Assembly (NCBI GenBank): GCA_031255975.1
Contig: JAIRRM010000053.1
Location: 1-6,968, forward strand
Direction: 5' to 3'
DNA from: Propionibacteriaceae bacterium
Lineage (GTDB): Bacteria; Actinomycetota; Actinomycetes; Propionibacteriales; Propionibacteriaceae
Length of the DNA stretch: 6,968 nucleotides
A program made the position numbers and the translations under genes. This document shows, piece after piece, positions 1 to 6,294 of this stretch. A model generated the notes under the pieces. That model had not been told where the DNA came from. It saw nothing but the letters and a program-made list of their open reading frames with translations, and did not search any database. The first letter of the stretch is position 1. Each line of letters begins with the position of its first letter.

Positions 1-264
1 GAGCCTCCCAGCCAGATGGCGTCAAAACTGATGGACGATGACCTGCACCCACTCCCGCCGGACGCCGACGTGCATACCGTCTCGCGCTACTTTGCCACGT
101 ACAATCTGGTGGTTGCCCCGGTGGTGAACAGCGCCGGTCAATTGCTCGGCGCGGTTACTGTGGATGACGTGGTGGATCACATCCTCCCCCACGATTGGCG
201 TGGCATCCAGTTAGACGGCGACGCGCCAACGGCGGGCCGCGGCGACGAACCCCCGTCTCAATGA
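1..264 (+). CDS. CBS-domain protein, C-terminal fragment (MgtE_N/CBS-like)
   Basis: The reading frame is open from base 1 and stops with TGA at 262-264, so only the last 87 residues are present and the true start lies upstream. The visible part is one CBS module: a segment opening with MDDDLHPLPPDADVHTVSRY, then a hydrophobic strand with NLVVAPVVNSAGQLLGAVTV, and the closing DDVVDHILPHDW. This pattern (x-D-A-D-V followed by a 'PVV-x-x-x-G-x-L-L-G-x-V-T-V-D-D-V' core) is the second CBS repeat of CBS pairs, which bind adenine nucleotides or Mg-related ligands. The DDV...LPxDWR ending resembles soluble actinobacterial proteins that join an MgtE N-terminal domain to CBS repeats. No membrane helix follows, so this is not the channel end of a true MgtE. 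The hydrophilic 20-residue tail looks disordered. A role in magnesium or energy sensing is inference. The DUF1003 gene begins 44 nt downstream, probably in the same transcript. Confidence 0.8.
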   Translation, partial: EPPSQMASKLMDDDLHPLPPDADVHTVSRYFATYNLVVAPVVNSAGQLLGAVTVDDVVDHILPHDWRGIQLDGDAPTAGRGDEPPSQ

Positions 265-308
265 CGAACGATGAATGAAGGAACGCGACACATGAAGGCA
301 GGTGACAG

Positions 309-857
309 ATGGCCGAGACCAAACTCAATGCTGACGAGCGGCTGGACACTCCCGGTCGCCTGCGAGGATGGCGCTTTGGCGGCGTAGACGGCGACGCCTT
401 CGGTCGCTTCTCCGAGTGGGTGGCCCGGGTGATGGGCAGCCCGGCGTTCATAATCTGGATGACGGTGTTCATCATCGTCTGGATCGTGCTCAACTCCACC
501 ATTTTCGACCTCGACCCGGCCCCCAGCTTCATCATGTTGACGTTGCTGCTCAGCGTGGAAGCGGCGTACTCCGCCCCGTTGATTTTGCTGGCACAGTCAC
601 GCCAGGAGCAGCGTGACCGGGCGGCACTGGCAGAGGATCGCCGTGTGGCCGCGCAGTCACGCGCCGACACCGACTATCTGGCCCGCGAAATCGCTGCCCT
701 CAGGCAGTCGGTAGGCGAAGTGGCCACCCGTGATTTCGTGCGAAGCGAGGTGCGTGATGTGATACGCGTCGAACTGCGCGAGCAGTTGCGGGAGTTGCTG
801 AGCGAGTTGGATCGCCGCTTAGAACCCGAGGATGACGCGGCTTCCACGAAACCATAG
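309..857 (+). CDS. DUF1003 family two-helix membrane protein
   Basis: A 182-residue protein of DUF1003, whose biochemical function is unknown to me. A basic N-terminal segment (1-45) leads into two hydrophobic helices at about 46-62 (FIIWMTVFIIVWIVLN) and 73-95. Family hallmarks are the W-x-x-x-N end of helix 1, the FDLDPAPSFIMLTLLLS linker and the EAAYSAPLILLAQSRQEQRDR segment (84-104). Residues 96-170 are rich in Arg, Glu and Leu and should form a cytoplasmic coiled coil, with the TDYLAREIAALR and EVATRDFVRSEVR stretches I recall from actinobacterial members. The ATG at 309 is chosen because an AGGTGA (300-305) and an AAGG (295-298) lie just upstream. Other nearby ATGs at 261, 271, 275 and 292 are out of frame or followed at once by a stop. 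It sits between the CBS gene and mrp, so it may be linked to metal homeostasis, but that is association only. Confidence 0.9.
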   Translation: MAETKLNADERLDTPGRLRGWRFGGVDGDAFGRFSEWVARVMGSPAFIIWMTVFIIVWIVLNSTIFDLDPAPSFIMLTLLLSVEAAYSAPLILLAQSRQEQRDRAALAEDRRVAAQSRADTDYLAREIAALRQSVGEVATRDFVRSEVRDVIRVELREQLRELLSELDRRLEPEDDAASTKP

Positions 858-913
858 CGGCGGTGGTCGGCCCAGCTAGCCGCACGGCGTAAGAAGTCAC
901 CGCCCAACCTTGA

Positions 914-919
914 TAACGT
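914..919 (+). promoter_or_regulatory. Putative leaderless -10 box of mrp
   Basis: TAACGT fits the actinobacterial -10 pattern TANNNT and ends 6 nt before the GTG start at 926, so transcription would begin at or next to the start codon. The mrp start has no Shine-Dalgarno sequence. No convincing -35 element is visible. The same arrangement recurs at two other genes in this window, which raises confidence. Confidence 0.5.
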
Positions 920-925
920 TGTACG

Positions 926-2044
926 GTGAGCCGAGTCGCCGATGCCCTGCGTGAGGAAGTGATGGCCGCTTTAGCGACCGTCGAAGACCCCGAGATACGT
1001 CGTCCCATCACCGACCTGGACATGGTGGACGAGGTGAGCGTAAGCGAAACCGGCAAAGTGTTTGTACGTATTTTGCTCACCGTGGCCGGATGCCCGTTAC
1101 GCGACGTATTGGAGCAGCGTATCGGCGACGTGGTGGCGGCCATCAAAGGGGTGTCCGAGTTGCGGGTGGAGATCGGTGCCATGAGCGGGGAACAACGTAG
1201 CGCGTTGATGACCCGGCTGCGTGGCGTGGCGCAGGCGGCCAATCCGTTCGCGCAATCCGACTGCGACACCACGGTGCTGGCCATCGCCTCCGGTAAAGGT
1301 GGCGTCGGTAAATCATCCCTGACGGTGAATCTGGCGGTAGCGCTGGCGGAACTGGGCTACCGGGTCGGGTTGCTGGACGCCGACATTTACGGCCACTCGG
1401 TACCTGACATGTTGGCCATCGGCGACCAGCGGCCGAACGTGGTGGAAGATGTGATCATGCCGGTGCCCGCGTACGGCATGGCAGTGATGAGTATTGGCAT
1501 GATGAAAGAATCCCGCGACCAGGTGATCGCCTGGCGCGGCCCGATGCTTGACCGGGCGCTACAGCAGTTCCTGTCGGATGTCTACTGGGGCGAACTCGAT
1601 TTTCTGCTGGTCGATCTGCCGCCCGGTACCGGAGATGTGGCGATGAGCGTTGCCAATCTGCTACCCAGCGCTCGGGTAATCGTGGTCACCACCCCTCAGG
1701 TGGCAGCCGCCGAGGTGGCGGAACGCGCCGGGACGATGGCCTACCTGTTGAAACAAGATGTGATGGGTGTCGTTGAGAACATGTCGTGGCTCATCACCAC
1801 CTGTCCGCACTGCGGCGAGAACCAACGTATCGACATGTTCGGTAGTGGCGGCGGGGCGACGGTGGCGAACGCGTTGACCGAGCGGTTCGGCCATGAAGTG
1901 CCACTGCTGGCCCAAATACCATTTGACGAGGGGTTACGCGCCGGAGGTGATACCGGTTCCCCCATCATTCTCGCCGAGTCGAGACATCCAGCGGCTACAG
2001 CTATTCGTGAACTGGCAGAGCGGTTAGCCACCTCACGCCCGTAG
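926..2044 (+). CDS. mrp: Mrp/NBP35 (ApbC) Fe-S cluster carrier P-loop ATPase
   Basis: A 372-residue cytosolic ATPase that, by family, binds a bridging [4Fe-4S] cluster at a dimer interface and delivers it to apo-enzymes. Domains in order: an N-terminal MIP18/DUF59 domain (about 8-85) with the conserved DPEIRRPITDLDMV start and the TVAGCPLR motif containing C56; then a SIMIBI-class NTPase. The deviant Walker A is GKGGVGKS (123-130) with signature Lys124 and Lys129. The switch I-like stretch is DADIYGHSVP (151-160) and Walker B/switch II is LLVDLPPGTGD (227-237). The cluster-binding CxxC is C293-P-H-C296. Nothing essential is missing and the length is normal for the DUF59-fused form. The GTG at 926 is preferred over the ATG at 962 because the DUF59 helix begins before 962 and a TANNNT hexamer stands 6 nt upstream. 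Its clients may include the Fe-S oxidase encoded downstream on the other strand, but as a general maturation factor it need not be specific. Confidence 0.95.
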   Translation: MSRVADALREEVMAALATVEDPEIRRPITDLDMVDEVSVSETGKVFVRILLTVAGCPLRDVLEQRIGDVVAAIKGVSELRVEIGAMSGEQRSALMTRLRGVAQAANPFAQSDCDTTVLAIASGKGGVGKSSLTVNLAVALAELGYRVGLLDADIYGHSVPDMLAIGDQRPNVVEDVIMPVPAYGMAVMSIGMMKESRDQVIAWRGPMLDRALQQFLSDVYWGELDFLLVDLPPGTGDVAMSVANLLPSARVIVVTTPQVAAAEVAERAGTMAYLLKQDVMGVVENMSWLITTCPHCGENQRIDMFGSGGGATVANALTERFGHEVPLLAQIPFDEGLRAGGDTGSPIILAESRHPAATAIRELAERLATSRP

Positions 2045-2047
2045 ACT
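2042..2047 (+). promoter_or_regulatory. Putative leaderless -10 box overlapping the mrp stop codon
   Basis: TAGACT (TANNNT) begins with the TAG stop codon of mrp and ends 6 nt before the ATG at 2054. There is no Shine-Dalgarno sequence in the 9-nt gap, so the next gene is probably transcribed separately as a leaderless mRNA as well as possibly by readthrough from mrp. No -35 is recognisable. It is supported by the identical spacing upstream of mrp. Confidence 0.5.
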
Positions 2048-2053
2048 TTCCCT

Positions 2054-2527
2054 ATGGCAGGTGAAAGGCCGGAGGTACGCATCGGGGACGCGGAACGTGA
2101 CCGCGCCGTCGAACTGCTACGCGAGCACATGGTCGCTGGTCGACTCGACGCAACCGAGTTCTCTGTCCGCACCGGCCAAGCTTTGACCTCTCGCACCCAA
2201 CGCGAACTCGACCGCTTATTCACCGATCTGCCGCGAGATCCGAACGCCATCGGGGGGATGACCCGCTGGCAGGCCCCGCCACCTGACCGGCCCCAGGTCA
2301 CCGGATTCAATTGGATATTTATTGTCAGTGTGGCCGCCACCCTTTTCGGGGTGGTTCTGACGCTCGGTAACTTTGCTGGATACGTGGCGGGCGGCAAAGA
2401 CATTTACAACCTGATTGGCACCATCATCGGGATTGCGACTCTCCTGGCCGGGTTTGCCGCCGCTGCCGTCACCCGCCCCGGAAGGGCGCTTCCCGCCTCC
2501 CGGCGCAGGCCAGCCATCGGTCGCTGA
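2054..2527 (+). CDS. DUF1707 domain two-helix membrane protein
   Basis: A 157-residue protein with an N-terminal DUF1707 domain (about 8-60): RIGDAERDRAVELLREHMVAGRL, then TEFSVRTGQAL and the LDRLFTDLP ending, all typical of this short actinobacterial domain, which resembles SHOCT-type oligomerisation modules. A proline-rich linker (61-84) precedes two hydrophobic helices at about 86-107 and 118-140, joined by a short loop (YVAGGKDIYN). The C-terminus is short and strongly basic (many Arg). Such proteins are thought to be membrane anchored with the DUF1707 domain in the cytoplasm; the function is unknown. The ATG follows the mrp stop by 9 nt with no ribosome-binding site, consistent with leaderless translation. 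It converges on the dehydrogenase gene, whose stop is 45 nt away. Confidence 0.85.
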   Translation: MAGERPEVRIGDAERDRAVELLREHMVAGRLDATEFSVRTGQALTSRTQRELDRLFTDLPRDPNAIGGMTRWQAPPPDRPQVTGFNWIFIVSVAATLFGVVLTLGNFAGYVAGGKDIYNLIGTIIGIATLLAGFAAAAVTRPGRALPASRRRPAIGR

Positions 2528-2534
2528 ATCAAAG

Positions 2535-2562
2535 GCCCTCTTTGCTGAGCAGTGGGCAGGGC
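2535..2562. terminator. Weak candidate hairpin at the convergent gene ends
   Basis: In the 45-nt gap between two convergent stop codons, GCCCT (2535-2539) can pair with AGGGC (2558-2562), leaving an 18-nt loop that holds a TGCTGAGCA mini-palindrome. There is no clear U-tract on either strand, so this is not a classical intrinsic terminator. It is the only structure that could separate the two transcripts. Confidence 0.2.
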
Positions 2563-2572
2563 GACGCACCGA

Positions 2573-5437
2573 TCACAGATGCGCGGCCAACACTTCGGCC
2601 AACGTCAAAGCGGTGCGATCAGTAAGGTCGCTGACCTGTTTGCGGCAAGAAAAACCGTCGGCCAATACGATGGCGTCGGGCCCAGCGGCGGCGATGGCCG
2701 GGGCCAAGTCGTGTTGGAACACCTTGACGCTTACGTCGTAGTGACCCTTTTCCACCCCAAAATTACCGGCCAAGCCGCAACAGCCGCCCACCTTGACCAC
2801 TTTCGCGCCGGTACGCCGTAACAGTTTGGCGTCCGCCGCCCACCCCAGCACCGACGCGTGATGGCAGTGCGGTTGCGCCACAATGGTGTGGGCACTCAGA
2901 TCGGGCACCGGGAACTCGGCCACGGTGTCCAGAAACTCCGCCAGGGTACGTATCGCTTTGGCGACGGTGGCCACGCGCGGATCGTCTGGTAGCAGTTCCG
3001 CAGCGTCGGAGCGCCACACTGAGATGCACGACGGTTCCATGCCCACGATCGGCACTCCGGCTTCGGCGATGGGCGTCAATACGTCAAGGGCACGTCGCAG
3101 TTGGGCACGAGCACCGTCCAACTGCCCGGTGGTGATCCAGGTGAGGCCGCAACAGGCGTCTTGGTCGAGCAGTTTGGGGTTGTAGCCGGCGGCAAGCAGC
3201 ACCCGTAGCAACGCCGGAAGCGCGGTGCCCACGAACGAGTCGGTGAAGGAATCCACCCAGATGACTACCTGCGGCAACGTCTCCAGATCGGTGCGTCCTG
3301 CCAGCGACGCCTGGGCCGCACTGCGCGCGGTGCCACTGGTGCGGAACTTAGGCATGGGGCGGCGGATATCCACCCCAGAAACCGCCAACGCAGCGTGCTT
3401 CAGACCAGGTGTCTTCAGGGCGAAATTGGCCACTATTCCCAGCGGCGGCACTTTGGAAGTCAACCGTCCCCAGCGTGGCAGCCAACCCAGCACGTAGTGA
3501 CCCAACGGACGGATACGGTGCCGATAGCGTTCGTAGAGCGCCCGCGACTTGTAGGCGGCCATGTCAGTGCCGGTGGGGCAGTCGCGGCGACAGCCCTTGC
3601 AGGCCAGGCAGAGGTCGAGTGCCTGCTGCAACTCCGGAGCGCTCCAGCCCTTCACGATCTGGCCGTTCACCAGTTCTTGCAGGATGCGAGCGCGGCCTTT
3701 GGTGGAGTGGAGTTGGTCGCCGGTGGCCTGATAGCTAGGGCACATCACGTTGCCGAGCACGGTGGCGTTGGCCAGGCATTTGGCCACACCGGTGCAGCGG
3801 TGTACCGCGTCGGTGAACTTCGGGTCGGCGATACGCAACGGCGAATGCACCGTCTCGGCGATGCGGATGTCATAATCGGTGCGCCGCGGTTCCACCACCA
3901 CCCCGGGGTTTAACAGATTATTGGGGTCGAATAGTGCTTTGACTTCGCTGAATGTCCGCAATGCCTCCGGCGAGTACATCTTCGACAGCAGTTCGGAGCG
4001 GGCGCGACCATCGCCGTGTTCACCGCTCATCGAGCCACCGTACTTCGCCACCAGGTCAGCGGCATCCAACATGAAGGAACGGTAGACCTCGGTACCACCT
4101 GGTTGGTCTAGCGGGAAGTCGATACGACAGTGAATGCAGCCCTCGCCAAAGTGGCCGTACGGCAACCCGTCCAACCCGTGTTGCGCGAGCAGCGCCTCGA
4201 AATCGCGTAAATAGTTGCCGAGCGATTCGGGGGGCACCGCCGCATCCTCCCAGGACGAGTGGGCGGGGCGGGCCAACCCGATGCCCGCCAGCCCGGCGGC
4301 GTCAGTGCGGATCTTCCACAACGTAGCCACGTTGTCTGGGTCGTCCACCTTCCAAGCGTCCTGGGCGGTGGCGGCAGCTAGCAGTGCCTGGGCACGCTCC
4401 TCGACTTCGGCGGCGTCGGTACCAACCAATTCGATGAAAATGTACGCTTTGCCATCCGGCAGCGGCGGCACCGCGTCTGGCCCTTTCATACGACGCACCA
4501 CGTCAATAGTGCGCTCATCCAACCCCTCGGCGGCGACCGGACGGAAACGGTTCAGATTGGGGATGTCGTCACCTGCTGCCGCCATGGTGGGGTAACCGAG
4601 CGCGATCATCTGCTTGATAGGGGCGTCTTCAACCAACCTCACTTTGGCTTCCAGCACAATGCCGAGTGTGCCTTCGGAGCCGACGAAAAACTTGGCGAAG
4701 TCGCGGCCTTTCTCGGGCAGCAGATGTTCCAGCGCATATCCGGAGGTTTGCCGGGTGAACTTGCCGAACTCAGTACGGATACTGGCCAGGTGTGCCGCCG
4801 CTATCTCCTGTAGCTGCGGCAGCGGCTTTTGACTCGGGTCGCCGTCAGCGCCCAGCATGATGATGTCACCGGTGCCGGTGATGACCTCCAGGGCCACCAC
4901 GTTGTCGGAGGTACGACCGTAGCCGAGCGCCCTGGCTCCACAGGCGTTGTTCCCGATCATGCCGCCGATAGCGCAACGGTCGGCGGTAGCGGGATCGGGG
5001 CCGAACCGCAGCTTGTGAGGCTTGGCGGCATCTTGCAACACCGAATGCACCACCCCCGGTTGCACCACCGCGGTCTTGGTTTCCGGATCTACAGCCAGCA
5101 CTCGATTCAGATGCCGTCCCATGTCGATCACCAGCCCGGTGGTGATCGAGTTACCGGCCAACGAGGTACCGGCACCACGCCCGGCGATTGGCATCCCCAC
5201 TTTCAGCGCGGCCCGCACCACCCGCACCAGTTCATCTTTGGTGCGGGGCTGAGCCACCGCCGTCGGCACCACCCGATAGATGGACGAATCCGAAGAATAG
5301 TAGGCGCGAACAATGGGCGAATCATCGATACAGTCGAGGCAGGAATCACCGCTCAACTCGGCGCGCAGCGCCGCGAGAAGTGACGCCCGACCGAGCGTGG
5401 AATCCGTAGGGCCGACTCCAGCAGCGACAATGCTCAT
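2573..5437 (-). CDS. FAD- and Fe-S-binding D-2-hydroxy-acid dehydrogenase (GlcD-GlpC/CCG fusion)
   Basis: A 954-residue oxidoreductase fusing the flavin half and the Fe-S half that glycolate oxidase and GlpABC-type systems split between subunits. Residues about 55-270 form the PCMH-type FAD domain, with GRGAGTSLAGN (86-96), IGGMIGNNACGARALGYGRT (157-176) and GSEGTLGI (253-260). Residues about 275-515 are the FAD-oxidase C-terminal domain, with candidate metal/substrate residues H429 and H436 (GHFGEGCIH) and E473-H474 (SGEHGDG). Fe-S ligands are C548, C554 and C566 (RCTGVAKC, VMCPSYQ), then a full CxxCxxCxxxCP at C610, C613, C616 and C620. Two CCG modules follow: ACCGLTW (761-767) with EPSC (801-804), and PHCHH (856-860), GGCCGLAGNFG (884-894) and FSC (929-931). 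By family it oxidises D-lactate, D-2-hydroxyglutarate or a similar 2-hydroxy acid and passes electrons on to a membrane acceptor. E. coli YdiJ has the same layout. There is no signal peptide or membrane helix. The exact substrate is not readable. Confidence 0.92.
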   Translation of the reverse strand: MSIVAAGVGPTDSTLGRASLLAALRAELSGDSCLDCIDDSPIVRAYYSSDSSIYRVVPTAVAQPRTKDELVRVVRAALKVGMPIAGRGAGTSLAGNSITTGLVIDMGRHLNRVLAVDPETKTAVVQPGVVHSVLQDAAKPHKLRFGPDPATADRCAIGGMIGNNACGARALGYGRTSDNVVALEVITGTGDIIMLGADGDPSQKPLPQLQEIAAAHLASIRTEFGKFTRQTSGYALEHLLPEKGRDFAKFFVGSEGTLGIVLEAKVRLVEDAPIKQMIALGYPTMAAAGDDIPNLNRFRPVAAEGLDERTIDVVRRMKGPDAVPPLPDGKAYIFIELVGTDAAEVEERAQALLAAATAQDAWKVDDPDNVATLWKIRTDAAGLAGIGLARPAHSSWEDAAVPPESLGNYLRDFEALLAQHGLDGLPYGHFGEGCIHCRIDFPLDQPGGTEVYRSFMLDAADLVAKYGGSMSGEHGDGRARSELLSKMYSPEALRTFSEVKALFDPNNLLNPGVVVEPRRTDYDIRIAETVHSPLRIADPKFTDAVHRCTGVAKCLANATVLGNVMCPSYQATGDQLHSTKGRARILQELVNGQIVKGWSAPELQQALDLCLACKGCRRDCPTGTDMAAYKSRALYERYRHRIRPLGHYVLGWLPRWGRLTSKVPPLGIVANFALKTPGLKHAALAVSGVDIRRPMPKFRTSGTARSAAQASLAGRTDLETLPQVVIWVDSFTDSFVGTALPALLRVLLAAGYNPKLLDQDACCGLTWITTGQLDGARAQLRRALDVLTPIAEAGVPIVGMEPSCISVWRSDAAELLPDDPRVATVAKAIRTLAEFLDTVAEFPVPDLSAHTIVAQPHCHHASVLGWAADAKLLRRTGAKVVKVGGCCGLAGNFGVEKGHYDVSVKVFQHDLAPAIAAAGPDAIVLADGFSCRKQVSDLTDRTALTLAEVLAAHL

Positions 5438-5442
5438 ACGCT

Positions 5443-5448
5443 AGAGTA
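5443..5448 (-). promoter_or_regulatory. Putative leaderless -10 box of the FAD/Fe-S dehydrogenase
   Basis: On the minus strand TACTCT (TANNNT) ends 5 nt before the ATG at 5437. The upstream sequence holds no Shine-Dalgarno motif, so the gene probably has its own leaderless promoter although the marR-like gene lies 89 bp upstream in the same direction. No -35 is recognisable. Confidence 0.45.
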
Positions 5449-5498
5449 TGCCATCGGCACCCCACGCCACGGTCGGTGCGTCCAATACCCATTCCTGG

Positions 5499-5512
5499 GA
5501 CGATTAATCGTC
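5499..5512. promoter_or_regulatory. Perfect 14-bp palindrome, candidate MarR operator
   Basis: GACGATTAATCGTC is an exact inverted repeat without a spacer. It lies in the gap between the MarR-type gene stop and the dehydrogenase start, centred about 68 bp upstream of that ATG. No T-run follows on either strand, so it is a poor terminator. Size and AT-rich centre fit a dimeric winged-helix operator. The position far upstream of the -10 would suit an activator or a secondary site better than simple promoter blocking. Confidence 0.4.
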
Positions 5513-5526
5513 ACGCAGACTGGCAA

Positions 5527-6036
5527 TCAGCGACCGGCAGGCCACCAACCCCACATCTGAGCACCGACCTTCTTGGAGGACTCCGGCATACTCGCTTGCA
5601 GCACCTTGCTCATTGCCCGACCCACTGCGGCGAAATCGCGCGGGCCGATGACATCGATGAATGCTTCGCGCACCATCATGGCATGTTCGCCGTTGGCGGC
5701 CTCCAGCATCTTCTCACCTGTGGGAGTGAGAACAAGGAAGGCACCCCGACGGTCATTCGGGCAGGGCTGACGCTCGACCAGGTCGCGCGTCTCCATACGA
5801 GTCACCATATGTGAAAGCCGACTGGGGCTGCGGTTGGCACCGCGAGCGACATCGGACATACGAAGGCGGTGATCCTGGCTCTCGGAGAGCAAGGTCAGCA
5901 CCCGGAGTTCACTCGAGTCGATGCCGTGCTTCTGCAACGCCTTATTCAACGTCGCTTCGACATGCTCAAACCCGAAAAGCCAACTGCGCCAGATGCGCGT
6001 CTCCTCGTCGTTCAACAAGGTTTCCTCTGTTTCCAT
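5527..6036 (-). CDS. MarR-family winged-helix transcriptional regulator
   Basis: A MarR-type DNA-binding protein of 169 residues from the preferred start. Helix 1 (about 12-38, with RSWLFGFEHVEATLNKALQ) belongs to the dimer interface. SSELRVLTLLSES starts the winged-helix core. MSDVARGANRSPSRLSHMV is the helix-turn-helix, and LVERQPCPNDRRGAFLVLTP is the beta wing with the family D-R-R-G motif. The C-terminal helices complete the dimer domain, and the tail (MWGWWPAGR) is Trp-rich and unusual. The single Cys (C92, in the wing) could be a redox switch, which is speculation. An ATG at 6042 is also in frame, but TAAGG lies directly against it and 6 nt before the ATG at 6036, so 6036 is the better start. 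It is upstream of and co-directional with the FAD/Fe-S dehydrogenase and divergent from a second oxidase. It probably regulates itself and one or both enzymes, with a small acid or phenolic effector by analogy. Confidence 0.9.
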   Translation of the reverse strand: METEETLLNDEETRIWRSWLFGFEHVEATLNKALQKHGIDSSELRVLTLLSESQDHRLRMSDVARGANRSPSRLSHMVTRMETRDLVERQPCPNDRRGAFLVLTPTGEKMLEAANGEHAMMVREAFIDVIGPRDFAAVGRAMSKVLQASMPESSKKVGAQMWGWWPAGR

Positions 6037-6089
6037 GTTCATCCTTACGGCCGGGCTGTCTGACCAGTCGGGGATGGTTTCTAGCAGCG

Positions 6090-6100
6090 TAGGTTACCTA
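6090..6100. promoter_or_regulatory. Inverted repeat TAGGT-T-ACCTA, candidate autoregulatory operator
   Basis: An 11-bp inverted repeat with 5-bp arms and a single central base, about 54-64 bp upstream of the regulator's start. It overlaps both possible minus-strand -10 hexamers (6086-6091 and 6091-6096). A MarR dimer bound here would block the regulator's own promoter. MarR operators are usually longer, so this may be only a half or degenerate site. Confidence 0.3.
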
Positions 6101-6157
6101 ACTGTTTGGCGATCAACCCCTGCAGCAGCGAAAAAATCCCCGTCCACGAGCGTCACG

Positions 6158-6178
6158 TACCAATACCATGGTAGCTAC
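6158..6178. repeat. Clustered TACCA repeats and overlapping palindromes
   Basis: TACCA occurs at 6158-6162 and again at 6164-6168, followed immediately by its inverse TGGTA at 6169-6173. The last two form the perfect 10-bp palindrome TACCATGGTA (6164-6173). A second perfect palindrome, GTAGCTAC, occupies 6171-6178. The cluster sits near the middle of the divergent spacer, where one bound regulator could serve both directions. Confidence 0.35.
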
Positions 6179-6283
6179 AAACCCAAATCGTAACGGCTTC
6201 ACACACCGATCATTGCTAAACCATGCCTCTTCCGTCGCTTTCTTGAAGGTAAGCTCAGGGGCACCGGTATCCGTTTATCGATA

Positions 6284-6288
6284 GGGAC
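6284..6288 (+). promoter_or_regulatory. Ribosome-binding site of the second oxidase
   Basis: The GGGAC stretch, within TAGGGA (6282-6287), stands about 7 nt before the ATG at 6295 and fixes that start. It also shows that this gene, unlike the first dehydrogenase, has a leadered mRNA. The perfect palindrome TATCGATA (6276-6283) overlaps its 5' edge. Confidence 0.6.
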
Positions 6289-6294
6289 GCCATC

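Larger units (their letters stand above)
6037..6294. other. Divergent intergenic region with palindromes
   Basis: About 250 bp between the MarR-type gene (leftward) and the second oxidase (rightward). It contains no credible gene. It holds the AAGG ribosome-binding site for the regulator (6043-6046, minus strand), a run of six A residues (6131-6136), and several inverted repeats listed separately. On the plus strand TAAGCT (6250-6255) could serve as a -10 for the oxidase, giving a leader of about 33 nt. On the minus strand TAACCT (6091-6096) and TACGCT (6086-6091) are possible -10 boxes for the regulator, with a TTGATC (6111-6116) upstream at non-ideal spacing. These promoter guesses are weak. 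Confidence 0.4.

Noticed and set aside
155..670. Minus-strand open frame of 171 codons
   Set aside because: It lies opposite the CBS and DUF1003 genes, and its Arg/Ser-rich composition shows no recognisable domain. It is typical of frames antisense to GC-rich genes.
858..925. Possible terminator between the DUF1003 gene and mrp
   Set aside because: Only a 4-bp stem (CGGC 868-871 with GCCG 879-882) can form and no T-run follows.
1741..2403. Minus-strand open frame of 220 codons
   Set aside because: It spans the mrp 3' end and DUF1707 gene in antisense, both of which have clear family motifs. Its own translation has none.
3395..3913. Plus-strand open frame of 172 codons, and a longer one at 4829-5383
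   Set aside because: Both are antisense to the dehydrogenase, whose FAD and Fe-S motifs continue through them. Their His/Gly/Arg-rich translations look like shadow frames.
5488..5499. Small hairpin CCCA...TGGG beside the 14-bp palindrome
   Set aside because: A 4-bp stem without a T-run is expected by chance and does not make a terminator for the MarR gene.
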